Below are positions 24,030 to 36,365 of a stretch of DNA of 64,000 nucleotides, in pieces (positions within the stretch are counted from its first letter, which is position 1; the number at the start of each line of letters is the position of its first letter). The stretch is from contig JAQISU010000022.1 of the NCBI GenBank assembly GCA_029339505.1, positions 19,300,001 to 19,364,000 of the forward strand, given 5' to 3'. The notes below the pieces were generated by a model. The model had not been told where the DNA came from. It worked only from the letters and a program-made list of their open reading frames with translations, and ran no database searches. A program made the position numbers and the translations under genes. The stretch is from Unio delphinus (lineage: Eukaryota; Mollusca; Bivalvia; Unionida; Unionidae).

Positions 24030-25755
24030 AAAATACACTCAATGGCTTGATTAAAGATGGCACTAAAACTTGCTGCACCTGTAATATCTGTCTACAGTTA
24101 ACCTCATTAACAAAAGTATCTAGTCTGGTGTTTGCCCAGATAAACTGAAATAAGCACATGTAATTCCAATATATAAAAGGGCTCTGAGTTAGACCCAGGA
24201 AATTACAGACCTATTTCTATTCTCCATAAATTATCAAACATTGTGAGAAAATGATTGCACTTCAAAACATTCTGACTCTTTCACAAAGATCAATCAGGTG
24301 TTTGCAATTCATTCATGCCAAAGAAGCTTTTAAAAAAACTCAAAGACTGTTGGCTGCAGGAAATCAACAAGGAGAATCTAACATGCATACTTTTGGAAGG
24401 ATTTAGTCGGTCATGATGTTCTCTTATCTAAGCTAAAATGCTATAAATTTAATAATAATGCCTTAAACTGGTTCTCATCTTATAAATATAACAGAATGCA
24501 AAAAATAGCCATTTGAAATGTTCATTCTGGCTCAATGGAAATTAATCATGGTGTTCCCCATAGGTGTATTTTAGGCCCATTGCTCTTTCTTATCTTCATT
24601 ATTGACCTTCCTCTCTGGATAAAACACACAAACACATATCTATTTTCTGATGATGCTACTGTAACAGATTCAGGTAGTGATTTATTTAATGCTGAAGTTC
24701 TATTAGATTCCGGTATAAGAAATATTGAGATGTGGTCAAGACAAAATAAAATGGTTAAAAAGGAAACTGAAATAAAATGTATAGTAAAATTATAGCCTCA
24801 TCAAAGAATACCTTCTGAGAAAATGCTAGTCAGACAATAAATGGGCAACTCAATGAAACTGTTAAGAAAGAAAAACTTGTGGGATAGTAGGAATGACTTA
24901 AACATGCTATGTCCATAGATCTCTATGAAGCAAAATAACTTTACTAAGTAAAATTAAGAAAAACTTTATAATACAAACTAGAAGAATGTATGACAATGCC
25001 TACATTTTCCCAGGTATGGAATATTGTTATACATTATGGGGGAAACTGTCTCAATAGCCAGTTAGAAAGAATAAACAAGATACAAAAGAGAATAGCTTGC
25101 CTAATTCTACATGTTCCTTTTGAATCACCATATATGACTCTTTTACATTAACTGAAATGGTTTCTGATAAATGACCCAAAAAAAACTTAAAAAGGTAGCA
25201 TTTATCTATAGATGTTGAATTATAATATGCCTGAATATGTGAGAACTATTGAAGGGCCATATGCTTTTTTCGTCGATATTACACAGCCTCTTGAAAATAC
25301 CAAAACCCAAGACTGAATAATTTTGATCTGACACAAATTTATAGAACACTTTGCCCATATCAGTTAGATTGGCCACTTCTGTTGAATGTTTTAAAGAAAA
25401 TATCAGAAATATATACAACTTGATTTTTAATTTGTTTTTTTGCGTGTAAAATCTCAAGTTTCTGTTACAACTGTCTTACCTCTGTGCATGCTAATCTGTC
25501 GTTTGTTTTTTAATAAAATTATGTCCAAAGTAATGGTACGTTGCTTAATCTAATAATTTCTTATGTTTTAAATGTTGACTTTATTTTTTATCCTACACAA
25601 TTTGCTAGAAAGAATCATGCATGTAGACTGATAAAAAGTAACAGAGGGCCTCAAGAGAGACTATATACATCAGTATTCTAACTGAGCTGCCCTTGTTCAA
25701 TAAAGACATATTATTATCATTATAATATTTTAAAATTATTATTATTATTATTATT
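24030..25755 (+). mobile_element. Decayed CR1/Jockey-like LINE with 3' tail
   Basis: A broken reverse transcriptase. In shifting frames it shows KGSELDPGNYRPISIL (24,182), a palm segment DVLLSKLKCYKFNNNALNWF (about 24,414-24,473), a GVPQG-equivalent HGVPHRCILGPLLFLI (24,547 on) and the catalytic box as FSDD at 24,643-24,654 (normally FADD). A thumb-like IEMWSRQNKM follows. There is no endonuclease domain, so it is 5'-truncated. The 3' end carries the shared GAGGGCCTCAAG motif (25,645), a polyadenylation-like AATAAA (25,698) and a short (ATT)n tail. Several stops and frameshifts make it inactive. Confidence 0.82.
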
Positions 25756-25789
25756 TTTTCAATGAGATACATGTATCTGCGATTATTTT

Positions 25790-26430
25790 GAAGTGATGTT
25801 TAGACATGAAACTGTGAATAATGAGCAAGGATGGCTGAACATAGAAATGGATTAAAACATGTTTTTTTAATATTATAAGTGAAGAACATTGCATCGCAAA
25901 AGATGCATCCACACCACTGGTCTAAAGACTGCACAAAACCTCTGCAGATTGTATATCTTAAATGTTTTGGAGTTTTGCCAAGGAAGCAAATGAAGAATGG
26001 ATGAATGAATGGGTGGATAGAAATAGCACAGACTTCAGATGGACAAAACTAGGAGGGGGTGTATCTAGACTAGGTTTCAGAACTGTTTGAAATGTTTGGC
26101 TGGCTGGCTAAACTGACCTGACAAGTACATGAAAAGTTTGAAAAATATTGAAAATTCTAAGGAACTGTAAATGTCAAAATGCATATATACACCACTAGTA
26201 TAATATATGTATTAAATATGTTGATATCTTGGAGTTATACCCTAAAATGAAAGCTTTGATAATAAATTTACAAATACATTACAAATATTCAAACTGAAAA
26301 ATTAAGAATAGCCAACACACACACACACATATACAGTTCAGACATGTGAGAATACATTGTAATTACATATCCACAAGCAGCATCTATATGTTGTTGTTCA
26401 TGTAGTTAATAATTACAGTCAATTCAATAC
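25790..26430. other. Unannotated sequence
   Basis: Only a short CA run at about 26,315-26,329 was noted. Confidence 0.4.
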
Positions 26431-26438
26431 ATACTGCT

Positions 26439-26706
26439 GGGGCCCAGAGTGGCTGTGGTCTAAAGCAATCTGTTATGGATCACTGCCATCTCACCTCTGC
26501 ATGGGTTCAAGTCTAGAATTCAGCCAATGTGGGTATGTGAGAAAGCTTGCCAGTAGCTTCTGATGGGTCATGGTTCTTTTTTTTTTTTTGGGGGGGGGGG
26601 GATTACTCGGGGGGGGGGGGGGGTTCCTCCATCATTAATACTGGCTGCCAGTTATAGAATAGTGTGTGCTGAAAAGTGGCAGTAAACCCTATAACAACTG
26701 TACATT
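26439..26706 (+). mobile_element. SINE family A, copy A6, with poly-G expansions
   Basis: The head is 'ggggcccagagtggctgtggtctaaagc' and the tail 'gctgaaaagtggcagtaaaccctataacaac'. The position that reads 'ccgggg' in other copies has become long T and G runs (26,577-26,622). A possible 8-bp duplication, atactgct, lies at 26,431 and 26,707. Confidence 0.82.
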
Positions 26707-26856
26707 ATACTGCTTGGCAAACAATTAAATTGAGATAAATGTGTTCTCAAATCATTCTTAACAGTCAGGTTTGCAAATATTTTCATGCATTTTGCTGATT
26801 GTTATGTAAATGGATAAAATCAGAAATCTTTGAGTTGTGAATATAAATAAATCATT

Positions 26857-26860
<4 letters not shown>

Positions 26861-26918
<58 letters not shown>
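26861..26918. repeat. (TC)n microsatellite
   Basis: A pure TC run. The Ser-Leu open frame across it is an artefact. Confidence 0.97.
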
Positions 26919-26923
<5 letters not shown>

Positions 26924-27749
26924 TGTATCTATTTCCAAAACTATACCTTTATGTGTCTACATACAGGTATATATCTACATGTATTACTGACATATATCCT
27001 TTTAGAAAATAGCATGTTTCAAAGGTACAAGGCAAACAAACATTTCCATAAATATAACATTATTTCTGTAAAATATGATATTTGATCTTACTGCTTTACT
27101 CTGGATATTGTGGTTGGAGCAAGGTCAACTTCCCCCAGACAGCTGACTTTATAAATTTTTTAAATTCCTTATGTATAAACAATACCCTGAAATGTTGTGG
27201 AGGTTTGATCCAGACCAAACTTGGAATTGGGAAGTATGGTTGGATGGACAGATAAACCATAAAATGGCCTTAAATATTACACATACTTAAACTGAAGAAT
27301 TGTGAATAGCAAACTGCTATTCTAATTTATATACAAAATTTCAAGTCTCAGAGTTGGCCAATGTGGGTACTGAAAAAGCATACCATTAGCTTGTCCTGGG
27401 TCAGTGATTCTTACCAGTATTATTGACCAGTGTCTATGGCCCATCCTGCACTTGGAAATAAAAAGCAACAACCATTGTACTAAATGGACATGTTTTCTGG
27501 AACATTGTAAATAAAATCTACCAGTATCTGTTTCAAACACATTTTCATGACCCAATCAATTAAAAGCAACTAAATTGATTGAGAGTCCTATTACATGATT
27601 ACATACAAAGACATATCAGTCACATAAACTAATTTAGCATTCCAATCCTCCTGATTTGACAAGCTATAATTGATATCACCTGTTAGGTATACATTACCAT
27701 ATATTCATCCTTACAAGTTGAGTCCACCAAAATCACCTAATGTATATAT
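26919..27749. other. Mostly unannotated; possible ancient SINE A scrap
   Basis: At about 27,345-27,420 the text 'gttggccaatgtgggtactgaaaaagcataccattagcttgtcctgggtcagtg' resembles the family-A body, but it is too diverged to bound. Confidence 0.35.
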
Positions 27750-27860
27750 GAAGTTTGTTAAGAGTTGTCAGTACAACAAACCATATGAACCCTGGTCTAC
27801 AAACACAGAATGCAACAGCAGATCAGGAGATATATTTTTGTAGCTGACTTATAGATGAGT
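27750..27860. repeat. Dispersed palindromic element, copy P5
   Basis: The left arm 'acaacaaaccatatgaaccctggtct' and the right arm 'agcagatcaggagatat...ctgacttatag' are diverged arms of the family. The loop contains 'gaatgcaacag'. Confidence 0.5.
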
Positions 27861-28059
27861 ATATAAGGTATAAACAATACCTGGTCACTTACCATGTTGT
27901 TCTAAAGAAACATAACAGCAGTGTTGCATCTTGGTTGAGTTGTAAATTAAACATATGATTTACCATTTATACACTATAATGATCAAGGTCCAGCAATTTA
28001 TAATTTAGGGGGCACTGGCCACCTGAGTTTGAAAAATGTGTCCTGTGCTCCCTTAAAGT

Positions 28060-29838
28060 GCACCAATGAAATTGCAAAGAACCTGTCCTCAGCATATATG
28101 GTCCACCTTATTCATTCATTCATTCAATGATATTAAAGTGATGACAGACATTTTCAACACAGTCATGACAACAGCTGCCAAAGACGTTATTGGCCTCAAT
28201 CGCCCAAAGAAAAAAACCTGCATTACTGATGAGATTCTGAATCTGTGTGATGCCCGAAGAGACCTCAAAAACACCAGTCACACAACAGGGGCAGTGGAGT
28301 ACCAAGAAATAAATAAAAATAACAGAAAAAAACTTGAAGAAAGCAAAAGAAGACTGGATTGGGCAAAAGTGCACATAAATAGAGAGCAGTCTAATAAAGG
28401 ATAACAGCAAAAAGGCATTTCAAATTCTGAAAGACCTCACCAGACAGAAGCAACCAAGAATCAGTACCATTCAAGATGAAAATGGAAAATGCCTCACAGA
28501 AGCAAGTGACATTGCAGAAAGATGGACTGAGTATTGTAAAGAAACCATCCGTCCACAGGAGACCCAGAGGTGCTTGAAGTTCCAAACTCCACACCGAAGA
28601 ATGGGAAGGCAGCTGGAGTAGACAACATCTCAGCTGAACTTATCAAGAATGGTGGGAAATCAGTGATAGAGCTACTAACAAAAATCTGTAACAAGATCTG
28701 GCAGAGAGGCAAATGGCCAACACAGTGGACCCAGTCACTGATTATAACACTCCCAAAAAAAAAGCAATCTCCAGCTGTGCCAAAATTACAGAACTATCAG
28801 TTTGATCAGCCATGCTAGTAAGGTGATGCTGAAGATCATTTTAAACAGACTGAACCCACAAGCAGAAGAAATAATCGCTGAAGAACAGAGTTCCAGAGTG
28901 GAAGAAGCACAACAGAAGAAATATTCAATCTTAGGGTTCTGTGTGAAAAGTACTCACATCAACAAGACATCATGTGTTCATAGATTTCAAAAACGCTTTT
29001 GACAAGAGTGTGGCATGAGGCATTGTGGGCCACAATGAAGAAGTACAATATGGGTCGAAAAATTGACCAATACCATCAAGCAGCTATACGCCAAGGCTAC
29101 CAGTGCAGTAATTGCTCAAGGTTCAGTGGGGGACTGGTTCAAGACAACAGCTGGAGTACGACAAGGATGTCTCCTGTAACCCATGCATTTTCAACATCAA
29201 CTTAGAGCGCATCATGAGTGAAGCCCTGGAAAACCACTGTGGGACAGTCAGCGTTGGAGGGTGCAACATCACCAACCTACCCTTTGCAGAAGACATTAAT
29301 GGGATGGCAGGCAGTGAAGATGAGCTTGACATCTTAGTGAAGAACATGGATGAAATATCTTCAAGATTTGACATGGAAATAAGCGCCAAGAAGGCAAAGC
29401 TGATGACAAATAGTGGCAAACAAATCTCAACCAAGATTAAAATCAGAGGACAGGAACTTGAACAGTGGGCACTTGAAATTAGAAGCTGCAGAACCATCCT
29501 TGGCATCTCTAACATGGACCACATTACAAATGAAGAAATGCTTAACACCATCAGGCACAAAGTAGGCCATTATGAAGACCTCATCACCACTGTCAAAAAG
29601 AGAAAGCTGAAATGGTATGGCCATGTCACTAGAGCCAACAGTCTATCCACAACAGTACTGCAGGGGAGTGTCCATGGTGGCAGGAGTGGTAGACAGAGAA
29701 ACAAGTGGACTGACAACATCACAGAATGGACCAGGAAAAGTTTGCGGAGACACATGCATTCACACATGATCGAGACAAGTGGAGAGAACTGGTCAGATGT
29801 TCAGCAGCACAGTGCCTCAACGACCACACTAGGTCAAG

Positions 29839-29882
<44 letters not shown>
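28060..29882 (+). mobile_element. Decayed RTE-like LINE with internal deletion
   Basis: An RTE-type reverse transcriptase in pieces: a linker region (28,120-28,404), NGKAAGVDNISAELIKNGGK (28,600), FKNAFD (28,987), TAGVRQGCLL (29,149) and the catalytic box FAED at 29,284-29,295 (normally FADD) in the longest frame (29,112-30,050). That frame goes straight from the segment after the catalytic box to the C-terminal KRKLKWYGHVTRANSL...RQRNKWTDNITEW region, and about 100 residues expected between them look missing near 29,455. No endonuclease is present, so it is also 5'-truncated. It ends in (GAT)n, a usual RTE tail type. It is not a host gene. Confidence 0.85.
29841..29882 (+). repeat. (GAT)n tail of the RTE-like LINE
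   Basis: About 14 GAT units, read in frame as poly-Asp and antisense as poly-His. It marks the 3' end of the retrotransposon. Confidence 0.9.
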
Positions 29883-29883
<1 letters not shown>

Positions 29884-30164
29884 CATTCTCATTTCAATCA
29901 AACAGTGTAGACTTGAACTACCTGAGCATTAAACAACTACAGATAATATTCCACAATGATGACAGTATTTTCATGTCAGTCTTGGGTTTCCAGTATTTTA
30001 CATTTCAAGTGAACAATTTTAAACATACAAAAAAAATATACCTCCTTTAAATAAATTAATCCACTTTGTTCAAAATGAACACAAAAATGTATCTTTCTTT
30101 CTTCAAGAGAAAGATTTAAACTGGAAACATACAGACCACTCTACTTTTCTGCAGAATTTTTTCA

Positions 30165-30237
30165 TTTATAAATTAGAGGGCCTCAAGGGAGAATAGTCCT
30201 CGACTAATGAGTCACCCTCTAATAAATAAACCATTAA

Positions 30238-30277
<40 letters not shown>
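30165..30277 (+). mobile_element. LINE 3' end only, with (ATT)n tail
   Basis: Contains 'tagagggcctcaagggagaatag', then 'ctctaataaataaacc', then an ATT array (30,236-30,277). It matches the 3' end of the LINE at 24.0-25.75 kb, so it is a heavily truncated relative. Confidence 0.68.
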
Positions 30278-30279
<2 letters not shown>

Positions 30280-30282
30280 CTA

Positions 30283-30398
30283 GCTTTTAAGTAAATTCTA
30301 ACAGCAAACTGCATAGACCAGATCTATCATTATATAATGCAATAAACAATCTGGGTCCTTGAAGTCTGTTGGAACTAATAAATAGCACAGCATTAAGC
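30283..30398. repeat. Dispersed palindromic element, copy P6
   Basis: The left arm 'ttctaacagcaaactgcatagaccagatct' pairs with the right arm 'caatctgggtccttgaagtctgttggaact'. The loop holds 'attatataatgc'. It directly follows the LINE ATT tail. Confidence 0.6.
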
Positions 30399-31195
30399 AT
30401 GACAAAGGTCTGTGTTATTGGACACAACTAACAAGTACATATGGTCCTGCCTGGCACTTACTGATACACTTGTAATTCAGATGAAGCCCCTTAATTATTT
30501 AACAACTATACAAAACTATAAACAGCTGTATCAAATGCATGCTAAACAATATAATTATACAAACATTATTATCATACACACATCTGACCTGAGAAAACAA
30601 GGTTATTTTCATAGATAAGGTCCATCACAAAAGGCCCCTGAAATCAACTTTGTACTGCTTAATTTCAAAAGCAATGATTCAGCAGGCCAGAATTCATGCA
30701 CCTACAAGATAAATAAAAAGTACAACCCTACACATACAGGCACTACAGTCTTCACTCAAATAAGTGGGGACTGACACAGTGCAATCTGAACAGACCATAA
30801 ACATGTGCCCAATAAAAGTACAAAATAAATGTGGAGTCTAAAACCAGCTTGTAACATGAGCAATTTCTGAGTCTTGCTTTATTCATCAAATGGGGAAAAC
30901 TCTCAGCATGAACTGTTGTGATCAAGTACATTTTACAAATTTACTCAAATTACCAATTGAAACATATTTTTTTACAAATAGTCTCATATTATCAGGCAAA
31001 CACCAAATTGTTAACTGTCAATATTACTACATTGAACATTTGGTTGAGATTATCAGATTTCACAATTTAAAGGTGTGGGCTGGAACACAAAGAAATAGTC
31101 TGTTTTCCCAATTAAAAATTAAAGTATTCTTCTCAGTAAGAGACATTGTCAAATTACAATGAAATGCTGCAAGCAACTGGGCAGCCAAAAAGAAG

Positions 31196-31199
<4 letters not shown>
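30399..31199. other. Unannotated AT-rich sequence
   Basis: No supported gene or repeat was seen. The longer open frames lack recognisable motifs and splice context. Confidence 0.4.

Positions 31200-31258
<59 letters not shown>
31200..31258. repeat. (AT)n microsatellite
   Basis: A pure AT run. Confidence 0.97.
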
Positions 31259-31260
<2 letters not shown>

Positions 31261-33328
31261 TAACATTTAATTCATTTTGGAAATGTATACTTTTCTCTTT
31301 ATAGCACACAAATTGTAACAAGAATTTTTTTTATCAAGTTGTTAAACAAGCATATTCAATAAAATGTCAACAGTGTGCATCAAAAAGATGATTTGGGTAA
31401 ATTATGTGAGGTAAAGCTCAACAGAATCAGCACATTCATACAGGTATAATGGGTACCAATTCTACAACCCCCAGGTTGGCTGAGCTTAAGGTGTAGGGAA
31501 CATGTATTCAGAAATAAACAACACTAGCTGTATATGTAGTGTTTTATGTAGGAGTTATACTTTCAGTGAGGCTTCACAAAAAGTTATGCCTCTTCGCAAT
31601 ATGTGAGATTCTGTTGATTCATATCAAGATCATATTTTGTATTTTTTATTATTTTGTTTTAAAATGTAGTACACATGGCTGAAAATATGTATGTGGTGAC
31701 TAGATAACTTGTACCTGTGACTAGTTCCAGTAGAGTTATCTCTCTTAAATGCAATAAAGTACCTGATTTTGTCATTGTCAAATTGACAATCTAACATTGT
31801 TCTCTGTGACACTGTTTGACATGCATACTGAGGTAGGACAGAAAGTATATTTATTTCACAAAACATTAGCATTGAGTAAGATGGGGAAAAAAACAATTGG
31901 TACTGTGATACCTACAATGTCCTAGATAATTTCCCTCTCACTTGTTTATACATTCTAGAAGAGCTACCTCCCTTCATGCATGTTGGCATCTGTACAATAA
32001 TTAGATTTAGTCTATCCCAATCTAGTCACGCTAAATAAAGCACAAGAATCCTTTTCTGACACTCATTTAACCAAAAAGTTAAATGGAAATGAGATAAGTT
32101 AAACAAAACAAAATGATGTTCTAGATGGAATTTATGATTCAATACACAATTCAAAACACAGCACTGGATAGTTTTGCAAGGTTTAATCATAAAGTGGGTG
32201 TATGCATTTATTATGGCATGTACACAAATTATGCCAAATGTATTATTTACTGTAGACAAGAAATGTATTCTATTTCCAAAGCAAAAAAATGCCAAATTCA
32301 AAACCATTCTGAAAGGGTTTTAATCAAACTCCTCAGATTATCACCAATTAACAAAGATTCATCTGTAGATCATGATGGCGATATATGCTTTTCAAATCAA
32401 TTAATACAAACTTAATACAGAAGTTTCATTCAGTTTTTCATGAACACTTTCTATACCTTTTAAATAAAAGGGGGATAACTATAACAAATATTCAGCATCA
32501 CTGTAACGATCATCAAAAAAATGCTCATCTATGTCATGATTATTGTATCTACCAGGTTTAAGTCCATCAAGAGCAACAAGACATATAATTGCACACACCA
32601 AATTCATTTTAAGATACAATCTGTATAATTTTACCACCAATATAGTCACTATTGTGTTGAAGTGTCATGATGTGCTACTACAAACAAATAATTTTACATC
32701 AAAGTGGCAAAATGAAAGGTAATTATATATGTTGAATAATAACCATATTTCAGGATGTATTTTACAACACACAGCTGTCAATTGGATTATATAAGATGCT
32801 ACCATGTTGCAAATGTGTCACAATAATTGGTAATACATTTCTCCATGTCTATCATACACTGCATATACTCCTGGTTGTCAATTGAGCCCTGTCAGAGCTC
32901 TCAAGGACTCCATGTCCCACACCAAGTAAGAGTTTTCAGTGTAAGTTCAGGTCTCATTTGCGTGTCCCTATGATACCACTACAATCACCTCATGACACTC
33001 CCCTTTTGACCATTTCTATTTGATGTGCAGTACTATGACAGTGTATGAAAAGGTGCAGCCACTAAATCAGTATCTAAAAGAATTAGATGACCCTATCATT
33101 TGAATAGTCAGTTAACCCTCCTAAGGGCAGTAATTCTAATGTTAATGTTACAGACTTGTAAAAAAAAACATAATTGGGCTTAAGCACAGAGCCACCTATA
33201 CTGAGTATACTAACACCTGTTAACTGAACCAAAAAATCTGCTTTGCTTTGCGATATCTTTTCCTTCAATACCATCATTTGTATGTCACCTCTCTTCCGCA
33301 TTGTAGATTAGTATTTTTCTATACGCTG
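31259..33328. other. Unannotated AT-rich sequence
   Basis: No supported feature was seen. Phrases such as 'agagttatctctcttaaatgca' may be old repeats, but no boundary can be drawn. Confidence 0.4.
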
Positions 33329-33692
33329 TTTACAGAAGCCCAAGGCAATTTAAAACCTGGTGCAGTGTGTGTGATTAGGATTTTTAACATACTGTAGCTT
33401 TAAAAAAATTTCAGTCACATCACTATGTCTGCATTGAGGCAGTTTATAGTGATGTCTAGCACTGGGATATCATGCCACAGACATGTAGCATGATGTCACA
33501 CCCAGTCACATTATCCTGACACCAGGCAGACCAGTCCTCCAGTCCTAACACTAACCTCCTAATGCTGAGCGCAAAGTGAGGCAGCTGTTAGTACCATTTT
33601 TGTAAGTCTTTGGTATAACTCAACAGAAGTTTTAACCCACAACCTCCTGCTTCCATGGTGGACACTCTAAGCATTAGGCCATCGGAGTGGTA
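33329..33692 (-). mobile_element. SINE family B, copy B4, with 3' extension
   Basis: A minus-strand family-B copy. The head (plus text 'ctaagcattaggccatcggagtggt') is at 33,668-33,692 and the (CA)n end is near 33,365-33,372. The bases at 33,329-33,364 match the extension beyond the tail of B3 (TTTACAGAAGCCC and AATTTAAAACCTGGTGCAG), allowing a few changes. Confidence 0.85.
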
Positions 33693-33699
33693 AAGGAAT

Positions 33700-36130
33700 G
33701 AGGAGAGGCAATGTTCATTTTTTAAACCAGACCTGTGAAGAAAAATCATACACAATCATCTACAAATAAGATTTGGGTGAATATTGGTGATGAGTTGAAA
33801 TGCTGGAATACTCTGAAGGACGTACTTTGGCCGAAGACAATCCCACATAGCATAGTATTGGCTCCTTGTGTTTACAATGGTGACATCATCAAATCGTCCA
33901 GCTTTCGAATGAAATTAGTTAACCCATGATGTTTCTGACCAACATCAGATTAATTTGTAAACATTTGAAAAAGAAAAGGGTTTCTCAGTTCAAGGAAGAA
34001 AGCATAAAGCTCGCAATGTGATGAAATGTCTACTTTATCAGTTTTTAGTGAAACTAAACGATGTTTAGGCCCATTATTTTTCAAGATTCAGTACTTTTTA
34101 TAATGATTTGGCATATATGACTTTTTATATGTTAAGGCGGCATTGTGTGGTGTATGTGTGTGTGGTGTATATGCATATATGTGTGTGTGTTTTGTATGTG
34201 ATTAATCCCCAAGAATTAGCTTATCCTGGATAATAATTACTCTGCCTACCCACATATTCTACCTACATACCTGCATACATACTTATGTATCTATGTATGC
34301 ATGCACCTTTAATGTATGTCTCTATCACCTGTCTCTCTCATTATTGTTATTATAAACTATCAGTAAAATAAAACAAGATGCACACCAGTGCGTAATATTG
34401 CTCACCCCGCTTAAATAACATAACTATCTCACAAAACTGATATCTTATTAATTTTACCTATTTTACTAAAGTCTCAAAACAATTTTTTACAAATACAAAT
34501 AAATATGAATAGTCTCTTCTTAATCAAAATTGTAATGGTGTCAAGTTTTGTTGATAATTTCACAGTAAATTCTCTCTTAGTCAGCGTGACATGTAATTAC
34601 AAAGACTATGTATGGACTATGCTCACAAAACATGGCTGCTTGTAAAAGCTAACCTCTTTTGTTTGGAAGCATAAGTGAATTTTTGTTTAGGGTCCATTTG
34701 ATAACAGCAAGACAAAGATGTTAACATATGGTTATATAGTGGGAAATGACAAAGCTTTGAAAAACTCGTCAAAATTTTAGGAAACCTTGGGCCAATTGAA
34801 ACAGATATCATAAAATGAATTGTTATTAATAAAGGCAGTCCAGAGAGAAAGATTCTGTCTTTGATGGGAGTGTTAACAAAAATGTTGGCGCTTAGAGAAA
34901 GTAATCTTCATTAGTTAAGCTAAACAACAAGGTGTGTGTTCAAAAAAAATTCAAAGTTTTAAGTAACTCCCTTCGCAAAACAAAGTAGCCTATGTTCTGA
35001 GAGAATATTAAATTTAATTTTATCTCTGGGAAATAACAAGTATATCTCATTAGATTGTTCTAGGAACTTGTGTCGGAATGTTGAGGACATGAAAATAAAT
35101 TGATTCAGCTACATAGTAAGATCAAGTATCAATACAGCACAATCATACAAAATATGCAATGATGTAGGTTTTTAATTATTTGCTGAATTTATGCATTTTA
35201 AATTCATACTTCACATTTCCTTGAGATTAGAATATATTTGTACATTCATCTATCTTGAATGTAAATTAGAAATCATCTAGTGTATGAATTTCATGCATTA
35301 ATGTGAAAATTAATTTATTTGTCTTGAATGTTATGGCAATCATGTATCCTAAAGATTTTAGGCATTTCTTCTAATACAAATTATGAGAAGAGAATTATCT
35401 GTCTCAAACTATGAGTTGGAAAAGACAGGAAGCAACCTGGTGTTGCTGACATGCTGGCAATTTGAGATTGTTGATCAGTCATTTGATTGTATGATAAAAT
35501 TATTTATCAATGTAACAGAATGGCTGATTAAACTTTGCATACATTTTTCAACTCTATTTCAAAAAGAAAGTGAATCATTAAAATCATCATACTGAATTTT
35601 ATTTTGATTATTAAACTTATTAAATTGTTATATTTTACATATGGGAGCTCTTGATATTCTATTCTATATTTTTTTTACTCATATCTCTGTTATTTTATTT
35701 AAAAAAATATACTGTTTACCCAATCCAGGCAATAACTCAGTGGCTGATCAACCCCAAGATAATGATAACAAAGCACCATAAGGAGTGGGAATGTCGCATC
35801 GTCACCACCTTCTGACAAAAATCATCAAACATCTATAAAAATCAAATTTAGATGAACCTTTAAATTTGTGGTCTGCAACTGTACATTTTTGCTAATATTA
35901 TCTTTATTTATCTTTTCTTCTGTCATAAATGATAAAATATTAATCTTAATCTCTCAAGTATATTATTATGCTAAAGCCTGTCAATTGGTCTACTAAAAAT
36001 TACGCATTTTCTACTCTAAAATGCATTTGTTTTAAAATGAGGCATGCAAATTGTTTGCAAGAGGAATAACTCTGTGTTACATCAACAGATAATATCATGG
36101 GTAACTTTTCTTTGCTATTCACAGGTGTTG
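33700..36130. other. Unannotated AT-rich sequence
   Basis: A GT/TA-rich patch lies at about 34,145-34,200. No gene or transposon was supported. Confidence 0.4.
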
Positions 36131-36137
36131 TAAAGGT

Positions 36138-36365
36138 TTTTACTCATTGGACTTCCTAGATTATTTAGTCAATTTACAGAATTTTACTCTTTTAACTTCT
36201 AGATCATTTAGTCTATTTACTAAATTTTACTCATTGGACTTCTTGATGATTTAGTCTATTTATTAAATTTTACTCATTTGACTGCTAGATGATTTAGTCT
36301 ATTTACTAAATTTTACTCATTGGACTTCTTCATGATTAAGTCTATTTACTATGTTTTACTCAAAG
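36138..36365 (+). repeat. Tandem repeat, 43-bp unit, five copies
   Basis: Five successive units built on 'actcattggacttcttgatg' and ATTTAGTCTATTTACTAAAT, each about 43 bp. Confidence 0.9.

Noticed and set aside
29112..30050. 312-codon frame as a host gene
   Set aside because: It has RT and C-terminal LINE motifs and ends in a (GAT)n retroelement tail.
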